Below are positions 53,817-64,000 of a stretch of 64,000 nt of DNA, in pieces. This stretch comes from Orobanche coerulescens (Eukaryota; Streptophyta; Magnoliopsida; Lamiales; Orobanchaceae), in the NCBI GenBank assembly GCA_033398695.1, contig CM065819.1:2777501-2841500 (forward strand), in the 5' to 3' direction. The position numbers were made by a program, and so were the translations under genes. Positions within the stretch are counted from its first letter, which is position 1, and each line of letters opens with the position of its first letter. The notes beneath the pieces are model-generated. The model did no database searches, had not been told where the DNA came from, and worked only from the letters and a program-made list of their open reading frames with translations.

Positions 53817-56800
53817 TGTAACATCCCCAGAATACGTCCAGGAATATCACAGGCCGTAGACCCTTCTCACAAGGATCTACCAGGCTACACTCCAATAGAC
53901 TACTTAAATGATTAACCGACCGGGGTCAATCTAATTACAAATCGGACCGACAAGGTCATTAAACAACTCAGAACTAAAGAAACTCACCTCACAATGACAA
54001 GAATAAACTGCAATATAGAAAAAAAATGACAACTGAATTTAATAAATGAAAACTACACCCATGCAAGGGTGAATACTCGACCAAAAAGGGGGATGCCGAC
54101 CAAAGTGAAAACAAAAGGAAAGACTCTGACTCTCGTGTGATTAGCATCGTCGTCTTCCATCTTCTTCCAAGCCAATCCCGTGACTGCTCCCGAGCTGCCA
54201 AAACCTGAGCGCATAACAGGCACCCACCCCCCGAAAACTCGGGGGTTAGCAAACTGGAATTTTGCTAGTGCAAGTACATAATATACAAGATATACGAACA
54301 AGAACAACACAAAATTCAACCATCGTGAAGTCTTAACACAAACCATACATTCCCAAAGTCTACACAGTATAGCATTCGTATACACAAGGTGAACAATAAT
54401 CACATAGTCATATTCTCTATATGGAACATAACACCAATTAAACTTTAAACGAGCCCAAGGAGTCAAAAGATTTACTTTGTAAATCTATTCTTATAAGGGA
54501 AAAGTATTTTGATAAGATAGTTTGAAAACATTATTAATGACTCGGGTCGTCTTGGGGTTTTAAACAAAAATCGAATGGGAATGCTTTTAGAAAATAATTT
54601 CAAGAGATCTCGGGTTCTCGACCCAAGATATGGAAAAATGATTGCACGAAAACATGTCAACATTATTCAGGATCCTCAACCCAATTTATAGAACACTGAC
54701 ACAAATGAAATCATTACAACATCTCACGGGGTTCTCAACCCAATCCAATTAACATCATCACGAGATCAATCATCTCAACATTTCATAGGGCCCTCGACCC
54801 AATACACAGAATAGCCCCACAATACAATCAAAGGCACAATCTCTCATTCGACATATCCTGCTCAAGACCCCCGATTAATTAACCCTCGGAGATTTCGTCA
54901 AACCTCCTTGGTTAATTAACCCTGATACCAACGCCTAAAAAAACAAGTTGAAACAAACTTTTCAAAAACACGAATCGTGGTCTATATCAAGACAAACGTT
55001 AAGAGCGAGTTTGAAATATTTTAGATACGAACATCGTTCGGTAAAGGGGTCTTAGCTATCACTCAAATACCCGAAACCAATAAGCCTGCCAGGCGCCTCC
55101 CTTGCGCACCTGTGTACCGGCGTTCACTCCACTATGTTGGCCGCTCCTTGAACATACATGTCACTGCGCCGGCGATCACTCCCGCAAGAGCCGCCCCTTG
55201 ACACACGCATTATGTAACACCGGCGTTTACCACCCATATGGAGCCGCACATTGCAGCGTACACCAGGCCGGAGTGCACGCCCCACCCTCAGAGGTTCCCG
55301 GATATGACGTTTCTCACAACAAGTATCCACATTGTTTCAAACATCAAGCACACAGACAAACGTCACCACAATTATCAACTCGGTACATCAAGTTACACAA
55401 TTTTCTCCGCCAGTCCATAACCACACAAATAAAAAATAACACGCACGTTATCAATCAAACTCAATCACAATAAGCCTTCAAGCATAACCAACCAACACCG
55501 CACATATATCCCTATATTGCGACTCAACCGAATATATATATATATATATATATATATAACCTTACTATATTATAAGAATAAATATAGTTTACCCATCAAT
55601 CCAAGTCGAGTACGTCATCTAGTGTTAGTATTCATCACTCGTCATTCACCAATATAGGCACTTATATCAATATATGTATATACATACATATATTTAACAT
55701 ATAAATATATATACATATATAAAACTAGATATATATATATATATACATACATATATATATATATACACATTTATACATCCGTATAAATTCATACACTTCG
55801 ACAACAATGATTTCACGGATTTACAATTCGTATATCAAGGTACTTGCCTTGGTAATCTCTCGCGGATACTCCGAAAGTATGGTCGGTTGGCAAAATCCGG
55901 AACTCCAACGAAAACAACGATCGGAAGGGCTCAACACCAGATTTTTGTAGGGAAATCGTCCCTAATATCCTATCATCGAATAAACAATCAATCACGCGAG
56001 GAAAAACATTACAACACGACCAAATTCCTCACTGCGGCATTTCCCCGGACACCTTGAAGGCGTCAAACGGAAGTTCATATAATCGACGAATCGGAAATGG
56101 TAAAATCGTGGAAAGATGATGAAAATGATAGAATACAACTTAATCTACAATTATCCATCAGTAATTTAAGTTCATATGGCTCGAACGAATGAAATCTATC
56201 AAGATCCCCAAATTTCCTAAAGTTTGGATTTTAGGAAAAACTAACCTTGATTCGGTCGATTGAAGGATGTTATGGATTGATTGATCAATGATATGGACTC
56301 AGGATCTTCGTGGATTTGTTCTTCAATAACATGCCTCCTTGATCTCAAAACCTCCGGCCGCGGAAAGAAAAGATTGAAATGAAAAAATGCGTTGAAACAG
56401 GGCTGCTCGGTCAATTATATAGGATGACCGCCCTAGCGTGCGCTAGCGTGCGGGCAGCGTGCGCTAGCGGGCCGACCATGGTCCAGTCCAGAGGCTCCTG
56501 GACTAATCCCTCGCCCAGGTAGCGCGCGCTAGATGCCGAGCAGCGTGCGCTACGTCTGCCGGTTAGCGCGCGCAGCGACCGGCCGTAGCGTGCGCTACCG
56601 GCCAACTCTCTGGAGTCCAGAACCTCTGGGGCCTCACTGCCCGGCCCAGGTAGCGTGCGCTGGGTGCCGCATAGCGTGCGCTACGACTGTCGGTTAGCGC
56701 GCGCAGCCTCCCGGCAGTAGCGTACGCTATGCCGGTCCATGCCACGCCCGTCCGGCCAGAGCCCAGCAACCGTGCCGGTCCCTCCCGCAACCGTCCGGCC

Positions 56801-57042
56801 AGCGCCCGGCTGTCGTGGCCTGATGACTCGATTCTTAAAAACGCACGGAACGAACACGACGAAACGCTCGCGGACAACAACATCGATCCGAAATGTAAAT
56901 AATATACAACAAATCACCACATATGGCCATAAACACAAAATCGATTGTCGAGAAAAATAATACCAACGCTCGAAAACCGAGAAATTTTCGGTCTAAAATA
57001 AAATACTTCAAATTAATCAGAATAAAAATCTCGGATATTTCA
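53817..57042 (-). repeat. Element G 3' LTR (left copy)
   Basis: Minus strand start TGAAATATCCGAG (one change from the TGTAATATCCGAG of the other copy, which disturbs the terminal TGTAA) and end GGGGATGTTACA. It contains the palindrome array, TATA, donor, GC donor, TA-repeat tracts (55536-55560, 55720-55770), TCAACCCAAT-type repeats (54600-54800), branch point and acceptor. Confidence 0.92.
56430..56735. promoter_or_regulatory. TAGCGTGCGCTA array, 3' LTR of G
   Basis: About ten copies of TAGCGTGCGCTA or TAGCGCGCGCTA, most with one or two changes, for example TAGCGCGCGCTAGATGCC at 56520 and TAGCGTGCGCTACCGGCC near 56586. In element direction the array ends beside the TATA box (plus 56414-56422). 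Same class as E. Confidence 0.85.
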
Positions 57043-57740
57043 TTCTACCCCCCTTAAAATAAGTTTCGTCCCGAAACTTAAAATAGAGAGCGGCGGAACA
57101 ATCAAGGAAATAACTACTAGCTCAGCCCCAAAACATCACGAGCAATGCGCGAATGCGAGGTTCTAGAAATACAATGAACGAACCTAGCAAGTATCTGGTA
57201 CGTGAGTTGAGGCGATAAAAATGTATGTGAACACGATCAGTTGAGGTGGAGGAGTATGAATTTCGAGACAAAAACTCCAAGAGTTAAGAAAATCACAAGA
57301 CGGTTCAGACGTCCTGAAACCATGTTTCGATCTCGACCAACCGCATCCAAGTTCAAAACATATTCGGAAGTGCTAATTACACGCGTGGGAATAATAGTTT
57401 CGAACAAAATTTGCAAGGATTTAGTTCAGATATGGAAAGACCACAATAATCCACGGGATTTAACAAAACAGCTCCGAAATTCGTTCGGAGGACGGCATGC
57501 GAAGTAGAACAAGATAGTTTAAAATCTTCAAGAGGATCATAATTGATTTACCAACAATGAAAAGTCACACAATACCGGAAATACTAAGAAAAGTACGGGT
57601 AATACACTCCCCCATACTAAAAGACATTTCGATCCCGAAACTTAGAACAACAAGAGTTGGAAACATAGGGCAATGAAATGAAGAACGATCAAAGTCACGA
57701 TTGTTCAAAACAGCAACGATTAGGACATATTACAAAATAT
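57043..57740 (-). other. Element G 3' internal region
   Basis: Next to the LTR: the purine tract and the inverted repeat AAGTTTCGGGACGAAACTT (57061-57079). A second hairpin and tract-like unit lies at 57600-57650 on the minus strand (AAGTTTCGGGATCGAAAT, then TATGGGGGAGTGTATTACCC). No coding sequence is recognised between them. Confidence 0.7.
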
Positions 57741-58322
57741 TCATCCTCCCATGTCAGGCTCTTTAAAAGGAGACATAAGGTTTCGGGACATTCTCCGGTC
57801 ACTTGCTCTGTTCGCCAATAGGGTAGCATTCTTTGCCAATTCGGAAATTATCTCACAATGCTTCTCCCGATGACCTTCACACCCGCACCGGTAACAAGTC
57901 AAGAGTGGAAAGGGACAATTTACACGAACATGTCCCTGACGATTGCAGTTGAAGCACCCTCCCTTCTTACCGAGAGTCACCGATGCTGGCTTGGGATTCC
58001 CAGCGCTCACTCCCGATCGCGAAGACGACGCGTTCGAACGACGTGGGGGTTTGGGAGCCTTAGACTCTTCACCGACCAAAAATTTCCCAGATATCCTTGG
58101 TCTCTTGGCTTCGCTCGTGGGCTCGACCACTGAGGAGATTTCATAGGATATCGCTTGATCTTGATACTCCTTCACCGTAGCATGAATCGTGGTCGTACGA
58201 ACCACCTCGCCGCTTCTGTTTCCATCATCACGTCTACGTCCGCCGAGGCTCAACATACTAATACGGATAACACCGATCAACAGTATTAGTTTATCAGTCG
58301 TACAATATACCATAATTATCAA
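57741..58322 (-). pseudogene. Element G gag, C-terminal half with two zinc knuckles
   Basis: The open frame ends at 57741. The recognisable gag part starts at about residue 45 (TIHATVKEYQDQAISYEI, compare the end of the capsid domain in C) and continues through a basic Ser-rich stretch to CFNCNRQGHVRVNC and CYRCGCEGHREKHC (about 57860-57960). Residues before that show no similarity and probably come from a deletion joint or leader. The capsid N-terminal domain, protease and the rest of pol are absent. Confidence 0.8.
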
Positions 58323-59361
58323 CCCGAGTTTCAGTTAGCATCCTTAGAATAACAATACTATCGTAAAGCACAAAATTTTATGAAGTCAATTTCGAGTCCT
58401 TCGACGAGGACGATCATTATATGTATGCACTTAATGAAAACAAATTTTTGGAAAAGAGGGCTATTCACGTTGCGCCCAAGACTCATAAATATTGTCTTTT
58501 ATTTCGGAAGAGGAAGTTTATATAACGACTCTAAAAATTATTTTCGAGTAATGTATAAAAAATTCAAAATTGAATTGTAACTAATTTGAAATATTTCAAA
58601 AGTGTTAGAGTCCCAAGTACCACAATTTTGAAAATCTTTCCCCTTCTACCAAAATGTTTATTCGAAAGAATTTTCCACCCAGATACGTGACCATTCAACA
58701 CGACGACATTAAATCATGGCTTTTCACAATGTTAGAAAATTTCAAAGCACCACTTTAAAATATTCGTGATACTACAGCGTCGTGGGCCCCGTGCCGGAAC
58801 CTACCAGGCTAAAAAAAAAATCATTTTAAAAAAAATGTTCAAAATGCCAAAAAGGCCAATGCCGGTGATATTTTCAAATACTCACAAAAGTCATTTGTAA
58901 AATATCAAATACCGTCATAAAAATACTATCAAAACGTGCAAGACCAAAATATCAAAAATCGGTTTGCAAGATACCAAAAGCCATCTTCAAATACTCATGC
59001 GGCGGATAAAATTAACATTCATAAGTTTATTCTAATAAAGTGCAGAAACAGGTAAATATGCTCGACTTCCGAAGCATACTACATAACCATTTTTACTCGG
59101 ACCGCATACGCATGTTATATCCTAAAACATTAATATCACCAACAAGTTCCAATTCCTATCTCACATTAAACATATTAGCACAATATGATCAAATACGTAT
59201 ATAAGGGGACTTACGATCGGGAGGCTTACCATCACGGATTGCCGGAAGATGATGTCGGAACCACGATACTAATCACAACTCTGATGCGCGCGACTTACAC
59301 AAGACATGGACTTGACCCAACGGCCTAGGTTTTTCGCAAACCTAAGCTCCGATACCATAAT
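58323..59361 (-). other. Element G leader
   Basis: Non-coding leader, with long A/T runs and words like AAATACCGTC, and the PBS at its right end. No open frame is supported. Confidence 0.75.
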
Positions 59362-59749
59362 TGTAACATCCCCAGAATACGTCCGGGAATATCACACGCC
59401 GTAGACCCTTCTCACAAGGATCTACCAGGCTACACTCCAATAGACTACTTAAATGATTAACCGACCGGGGTCAATCTAATTACAAATCGGACCGACAAGG
59501 TCATTAAACAATTCAGAACTAAAGAAACTCACCTCACAATGACAAGAATAAACTGCAATATAGAAAAAAAATGACAACTGAATTTAATAAATGAAAACTA
59601 CACCCATGCAAGGGTGAATACTCGACCAAAAAGGGGGATGCCGACCAAAGTGAAAACAAAAGGAAAGACTCTGACTCTCGTGTGATTAGCATCGTCGTCT
59701 TCCATCTTCTTCCAAGCCAATCCCGTGACTGCTCCCGAGCTGCCAAAAC

Positions 59750-61782
59750 CTGAGCGCATAACAGGCACCCACCCCCCGAAAACTCGGGGGTTAGCAAACT
59801 GGAATTTTGCTAGTGCAAGTACATAATATACAAGATATACGAACAGTAACAACACAAAATTCAACCATCGTGAAGTCTTAACACAAACCATACATTCCCA
59901 AAGTCTACACAGTATAGCATTCGTATACACAAGGTGAACAATAATCACATAGTCATATTCTCTATATGGAACATAACACCAATTAAACTTTAAACGAGCC
60001 CAAGGAGTCAAAAGATTTACTTTGTAAATCTATTCTTATAAGGGAAAAGTATTTTGATAAGATAGTTTGAAAACATTATTAATGACTCGGGTCGTCTTGG
60101 GGTTTTAAACAAAAATCGAATGGGAATGCTTTTAGAAAATAATTTGAAGAGATCTCGGGTTCTCGACCCAAGATATGGAAAAATGATTGCACGAAAACAT
60201 GTCAACATTATTCAGGATCCTCAACCCAATTTATAGAACACTGACACAAATGAAATTATTACAACATCTCACGGGGTTCTCAACCCAATCCAATTAACAT
60301 CATCACGAGATCAATCATCTCAACGTTTCATAGGGCCCTCGACCCAATACACAGAATAGCCCCACAATACAATCAAAGGCACAATCTCTCATTCGACATA
60401 TCCTGCTCAAGACCCCCGATTAATTAACCCTCGGAGATTTCGTCAAACCTCCTTGGTTAATTAACCCTGATACCAACGCCTAAAAAAACAAGTTGAAAAA
60501 ACTTTTCAAAAACACGAATCGTGGTCTATATCAAGACAAACGTTAAGAGCGAGTTTGAAATATTTTAGATACGAACATCGTTCGGTAACGGGGTCTTAGC
60601 TATCACTCAAATACCCGAAACCAATAAGCCTGCCAGGCGCCTCCCCTGCGCACCTGTATATCGGCGTTCACTCCACTATGTTGGCCGCTCCTTGAACATG
60701 TCACTGCGCCGGCGATCACTCCCGCAAGAGCCACCCCTTGACACACGCATTATGTAACACCGGCGTTCACCACCCATATGGAGCCGCACATTGCAGCGTA
60801 GACCAGGCCGGAGTGCACGCCCCGCCCTCATAGGTTCCCGGATATGACGTTTCTCACAACAAGTATCCACATTGTTTCAAACATCAAGCACACAGACAAA
60901 CGTCACCACAATTATCAACTCGGTACATCAAGTTACACAATTTTCTCCGCCAGTCCATAACCACACAAATAAACAATAACACGCACGTTATCAATCAAAC
61001 TCAATCACAATAAGCCTTCAAGCATAACCAACCAACACCGCACATATATCCCTATATTGCGACTCAACCGAATATATATATATATATATATATAACCTTA
61101 CTATATTATAAGAATAAATATAGTTTACCCATCAATCCAAGTCGAGTACGTCATCTAGTGTTAGTATTCATCACTCGTCATTCACCAATATAGGCGCTTA
61201 TATCAATATATGTATATACATACATATATTTAACATATAAATATATATACATATATAAAACTAGATATATATATATACATACATACACATATATATATAT
61301 ATACACATTTATACATCCGTATAAATTCATACACTTCGACAACAATGATTTACGGAGTTACAATTCGTATATCAAGGTACTTGCCTTGGTAATCTCTCGC
61401 GGATACTCCGAAAGTACGGTCGGTTGGCAAAATCCGGAACTCCAACGAAAACAACGATCGGAAGGGCTCAACACCAAATTTTTGTAGGGAAATCGTCCCT
61501 AATATCCTATCATCGAATAAGCAATCAATCACGCGAGGAAAAACATCACAACACGACCAAATTCCTCACTGCGGCATTTCCCCGGACACCTTGAAGGCGT
61601 CAAACGGAAGTTCATATAATCGACGAATCGGAAATGGTAAAACCGTGGAAAGATGATGAAAATGATAGAATACAACTTAATCTACAATTATCCATCAGTA
61701 ATTTAAGTTCATATGGCTCGAACGAATGAAATCTATCAAGATCCCCAAATTTCCTAAAGTTTGGATTTTAGGAAAAACTAAC
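59750..61782 (-). other. Predicted leader intron in the 5' LTR of G
   Basis: Minus strand donor GAATCAAG|GTTAGT (first intron base at plus 61782, about 175 nt after the TATA box). GC donor ACCAAG|GCAAGTA (plus 61384). Branch-like TTTGCTAAC, hairpin CCCCCGAGTTTTCGGGGGG, acceptor GCGCTCAG|GTTT (last base at plus 59750). The left LTR has the same sites at 56245, 55847 and 54205. Confidence 0.5.
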
Positions 61783-61967
61783 CTTGATTCGGTCGATTGA
61801 AGGATGTTATGGATTGATCGATCAATGATATGGACTCAGGATCTTCGTGGATTTGTTCTTCAATAACATGCCTCCTTGATCTCAAAACCTCCGGCCGCGG
61901 AAAGAAAAGATTGAAATGAAAAAAATGCGTTGAAACAGGTCGCTCGACCAATTATATAGGCAGACCG

Positions 61968-62252
61968 CCCTAGCGTGCGCTAAGCGTGCCGGCGGCGTGC
62001 GCTAGCGGGCCGACCATGGTCCATCCTGAGGCTCTGGACTAATCCCTCGCCCAGTAGCGCGTGCTAGATGCCGAGCGGCGTGCGCTACGTCTGCCGGTTA
62101 GCGCGCGCAGCGACCGGCCGTAGCGTGCGCTCTGGCCAACTCTCTGGAGTCCAGAACCTCGGGGACTCAGCCCGACCAGTAGCGTGCGGCTGGTGCCGCA
62201 TAAGCGTCTTCGATCGCCGGTTAGCGCGCGACCTCCCGGCGATGGCGTACGC
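61968..62252. promoter_or_regulatory. TAGCGTGCGCTA array, 5' LTR of G
   Basis: Same sites as in the left LTR, with more small deletions (for example TAGCGTGCGCTCTGGCC near 62121 and TAAGCGTCTTCGATCG near 62200), so the right copy has lost several palindromes. Confidence 0.82.
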
Positions 62253-62847
62253 TATGCCGGTCCATGCCGCGCCCGTCCGGCGAGCCCCGGCTGCCGTGCG
62301 GTTCCTCCATAGCCGTCGGCCGGCGCCTGCCGTGGCCTGATGACTCGATTCTTAAAAACGCACGGAACGAACACGACGAAACGCTCGCGGACAACAACAT
62401 CGATCCGAAATGTAAATAATATACAACAAATCACCACATATGGCCATAAACACAAAATCGATTGTCGAGAAAAATAATACCAACGCTCGAAACCGAGAAA
62501 TTTCCGGTCTAAAATAAAATACTTCAAATTAATCAGAATAAAAATCTCGGATATTACAGCAACCACAGTACCGACAAGACGATGAAATGGCTCAGTGATG
62601 TGGTTGATGTTTATTGTTATTGTGATTTGTCTTCTTGGTTCATTTAGTACTCGAGTACGTATGTTTTAATAAGGTCATTTCGATATGGTTGTATAAGTTA
62701 ACCCATTGGATCAGTTGAACCAAATCTGTATTTTGAACTTCAGTTGTACGATTGGATTATATTACATTTCTTTTAAATTAGCCTTGTAAATCCTTACTTA
62801 AAGGGTTTACGGCGCTGTAATTATTCCTAATATCTCGGGGTGTTACA

Positions 62848-64000
62848 ATTTTAACGTCACATGTAAAAATAATTATTGTAACAACTTATATTTGATTATG
62901 TAGATTTGATGTTTTAATAGAAGTGGATAATTAGTTCTTATAATCAATGTGTATTTTATCATCATACTTTTCATCGCTAATTGTCGAGTTGGCCAAAGAA
63001 ATATATAATTTTGATTGAAAATCTAATTTAGCCAATCATTAAGTTGGCCAAATAAATAATTATTAGAAAGTTTAATTTTTCTAATTTATTGACGTCTAAT
63101 TTAATTTATCTAATTTACCAACGTAAAACAAGTGACTTTGAATTCCTTTAAATTAGATGTAACAAGCAATTATTATAATAATTTATATTTGATTAGCTAG
63201 ATTTTATAAGTTTTTATAGATTTGGGTAATTAGCGCATATAGCTATACAGATTTGCAAGGGGAACATATAGTAAAATTAACTTTTAATCGAGTTTGTGAC
63301 ATGTATAAGTATGAAATATCTAATGAGTTTCAGATGACCGAACCCTAGCTACATTGTTGCGGGTATCACTATTTTCTGTTAACAAAATATGCAAAGTCAA
63401 ATTTTGACTCGTCAAAATTTATAAAATTTTACCATAAAATTTCAACCAATATATAAAAATATATAGTCAGTGCATACTTGCGAAATTTGTCTTGATATGT
63501 ATTTTCAAAATATTAAATTTAATTTTTATTCTTATATAATTAATATTATTAATAATCAGATGTGTACTTGGAGAGACCTATCAAAAAAAACTTTAACTAA
63601 TTTTGATAGATGAAGGTAGTTTAATTCTTTGCAAATACAAATGCAAAATTACAATAATATATACTGCAAATACAGGGCATAAAAGTAGTCCATTTCCCCC
63701 AAAAATTAGGATTCTTGTTTCATGTTCTCTTAATTATTATATTATATAATATTTCTATCGTAAATAGCATGCAAAGTATACCAGATGCATTATATATACT
63801 ATAAATTACTAAAATTTATTTTTGAACAATAGTGGCAGTGTGCATTTAAAAAGATATCTGTTTAAAAATGTTATCAACCGGTAAGTATTCAAATTATTGT
63901 AATCATTTTGAATTATTTTAGCAATATAATTAGTTTTTATCTAGTTACACTATTTGTCATTAAATTTTACAATATAACTAATTTTATTAATTACATTTTA
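62848..64000. other. AT-rich sequence right of element E
   Basis: About 1.15 kb, strongly AT-rich, with no open frame, LTR end or terminal inverted repeat recognised. It includes a near-repeat of the AATTATTATAATAATTTATATTTGATTA type (62870-62900 and 63165-63200). It may be the flank of E or an old, unrecognisable insertion. Confidence 0.5.

Larger units (their letters stand above)
53817..62558 (-). mobile_element. Element G: gag-only chromovirus-type element
   Basis: LTRs 53817-57042 (3226 bp, 3' in element direction) and 59362-62558 (3197 bp, 5'). Target duplication GCAAC at 53812-53816 and 62559-62563. On the minus strand the PBS TGGTATCGGAGCTTAGG lies at about 59341-59357 and a polypurine tract TTTTAAGGGGGGTAGAA at 57043-57059. 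Internal 2.3 kb codes only for the C-terminal half of gag. It was inserted into the LTR of E, 19 bases after E's predicted splice acceptor. Confidence 0.93.
59362..62558 (-). repeat. Element G 5' LTR (right copy)
   Basis: Minus strand TGTAATATCCGAG…GGGGATGTTACA. TATA box CTATATAAT at plus 61951-61959. It matches the left copy closely except for small indels in the GC-rich block and in the TA tracts. Confidence 0.92.
41067..62847 (+). mobile_element. Element E: 3' end of a chromovirus-type element, LTR split by F and G
   Basis: After the integrase tail come the hairpin AGTTTCGGGACGAAACT, the purine tract TAGGGAGGAAGGA and an LTR starting TGTAATACCCGAG at 41102. LTR segments are 41102-43039, 53619-53816 and 62564-62847 (…GGGGTGTTACA), about 2.4 kb once F and G are removed. 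No 5' half of E is present, so no target duplication can be checked. Confidence 0.82.

Noticed and set aside
55536..55770. TA-rich tracts in G as a satellite or centromere signal
   Set aside because: Short TA microsatellites inside an LTR, repeated with length changes in the other LTR (61070-61305); ordinary slippage.
57241..57507. Plus-strand open frame in G
   Set aside because: Opposite to the element's direction, in its 3' non-coding part, basic composition, no recognisable domain.
62848..64000. Host gene or MITE in the AT-rich right end
   Set aside because: No open frame above about 60 codons and no terminal inverted repeats with a duplication that I can find.

Overview
This is a plant nuclear window made almost entirely of nested transposable elements; I find no host gene. 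The plant assignment rests on Ty3/gypsy chromovirus-type, Athila/Tat-type and Ty1/copia LTR retrotransposons with plant-style primer sites (tRNA-iMet, tRNA-Asp), a hAT element with plant-type GT-AG introns, and AT-rich spacers. The heavy nesting suggests a large, repeat-rich eudicot genome. The species cannot be named from the sequence. LAYOUT (element letters are mine): A, Athila/Tat-like, minus, 1-3316, running off the left edge. H', a piece of copia gag and leader, minus, 3317-4386, with A inserted in it. X, an LTR-like fragment of another family, about 4387-11230, split by B. B, an internally deleted chromovirus-type element, minus, 4404-10429, TSD TCCTA. H, a second copia copy, minus, 11266-24246, whose long 5' LTR is split by J. 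J, a gag-only SIRE-like copia element, plus, 15866-23795, TSD AGGTC, whose gag is split by K. K, a hAT element with a broken transposase gene, plus, 17263-21037, 8-bp TSD ATCTCATC. 24247-25267, non-coding and unassigned. D, a gag-relic chromovirus-type element, plus, 25268 to about 40687, whose 5' LTR is split by C. C, the most complete element, 25564-35026, TSD ATCGG, with gag-protease-RT-RNaseH-integrase-chromodomain in one frame broken by five stops. E, the 3' end of another element (integrase tail plus one LTR), 40688-62847, whose LTR is split by F and G. F, gag-only with 4-kb LTRs, plus, 43040-53618. G, gag-only, minus, 53817-62558, TSD GCAAC. 62848-64000, AT-rich sequence with no feature recognised. 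MAIN OBSERVATIONS: First, the six chromovirus-type families B-G share LTR ends but differ inside, and every one appears to carry a leader intron within the LTR. It has a GT donor (about 175-210 nt after the TATA-like box in the five families where one is visible), a second GC donor (GCAAGT) in five of six, a zone of family-specific tandem repeats, and a branch-point CTAAC or CTGAC followed at once by a C4-5/G4-6 hairpin and a TTYAG acceptor. Second, just upstream of the TATA box the same LTRs carry GC-rich arrays of short palindromes whose motif is family-specific: GTGCCGCGGCAC (C, D, and CCGCGG in the unrelated Athila-like A), TTACGTACGTAA (F, and the unrelated copia J), TAGCGYRCGCTA (E, G), and paired GACCGTGTC/GACACGGTC (B). 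The same palindromes in unrelated retrotransposon lineages, at the same promoter-proximal place, are the least expected signal here. HOW THEY WORK TOGETHER: only C still encodes a recognisable full polyprotein, and it too is broken. B, D, F, G and J keep LTRs, PBS and PPT with at most gag or short coding remnants, so any mobility would depend on proteins supplied in trans.
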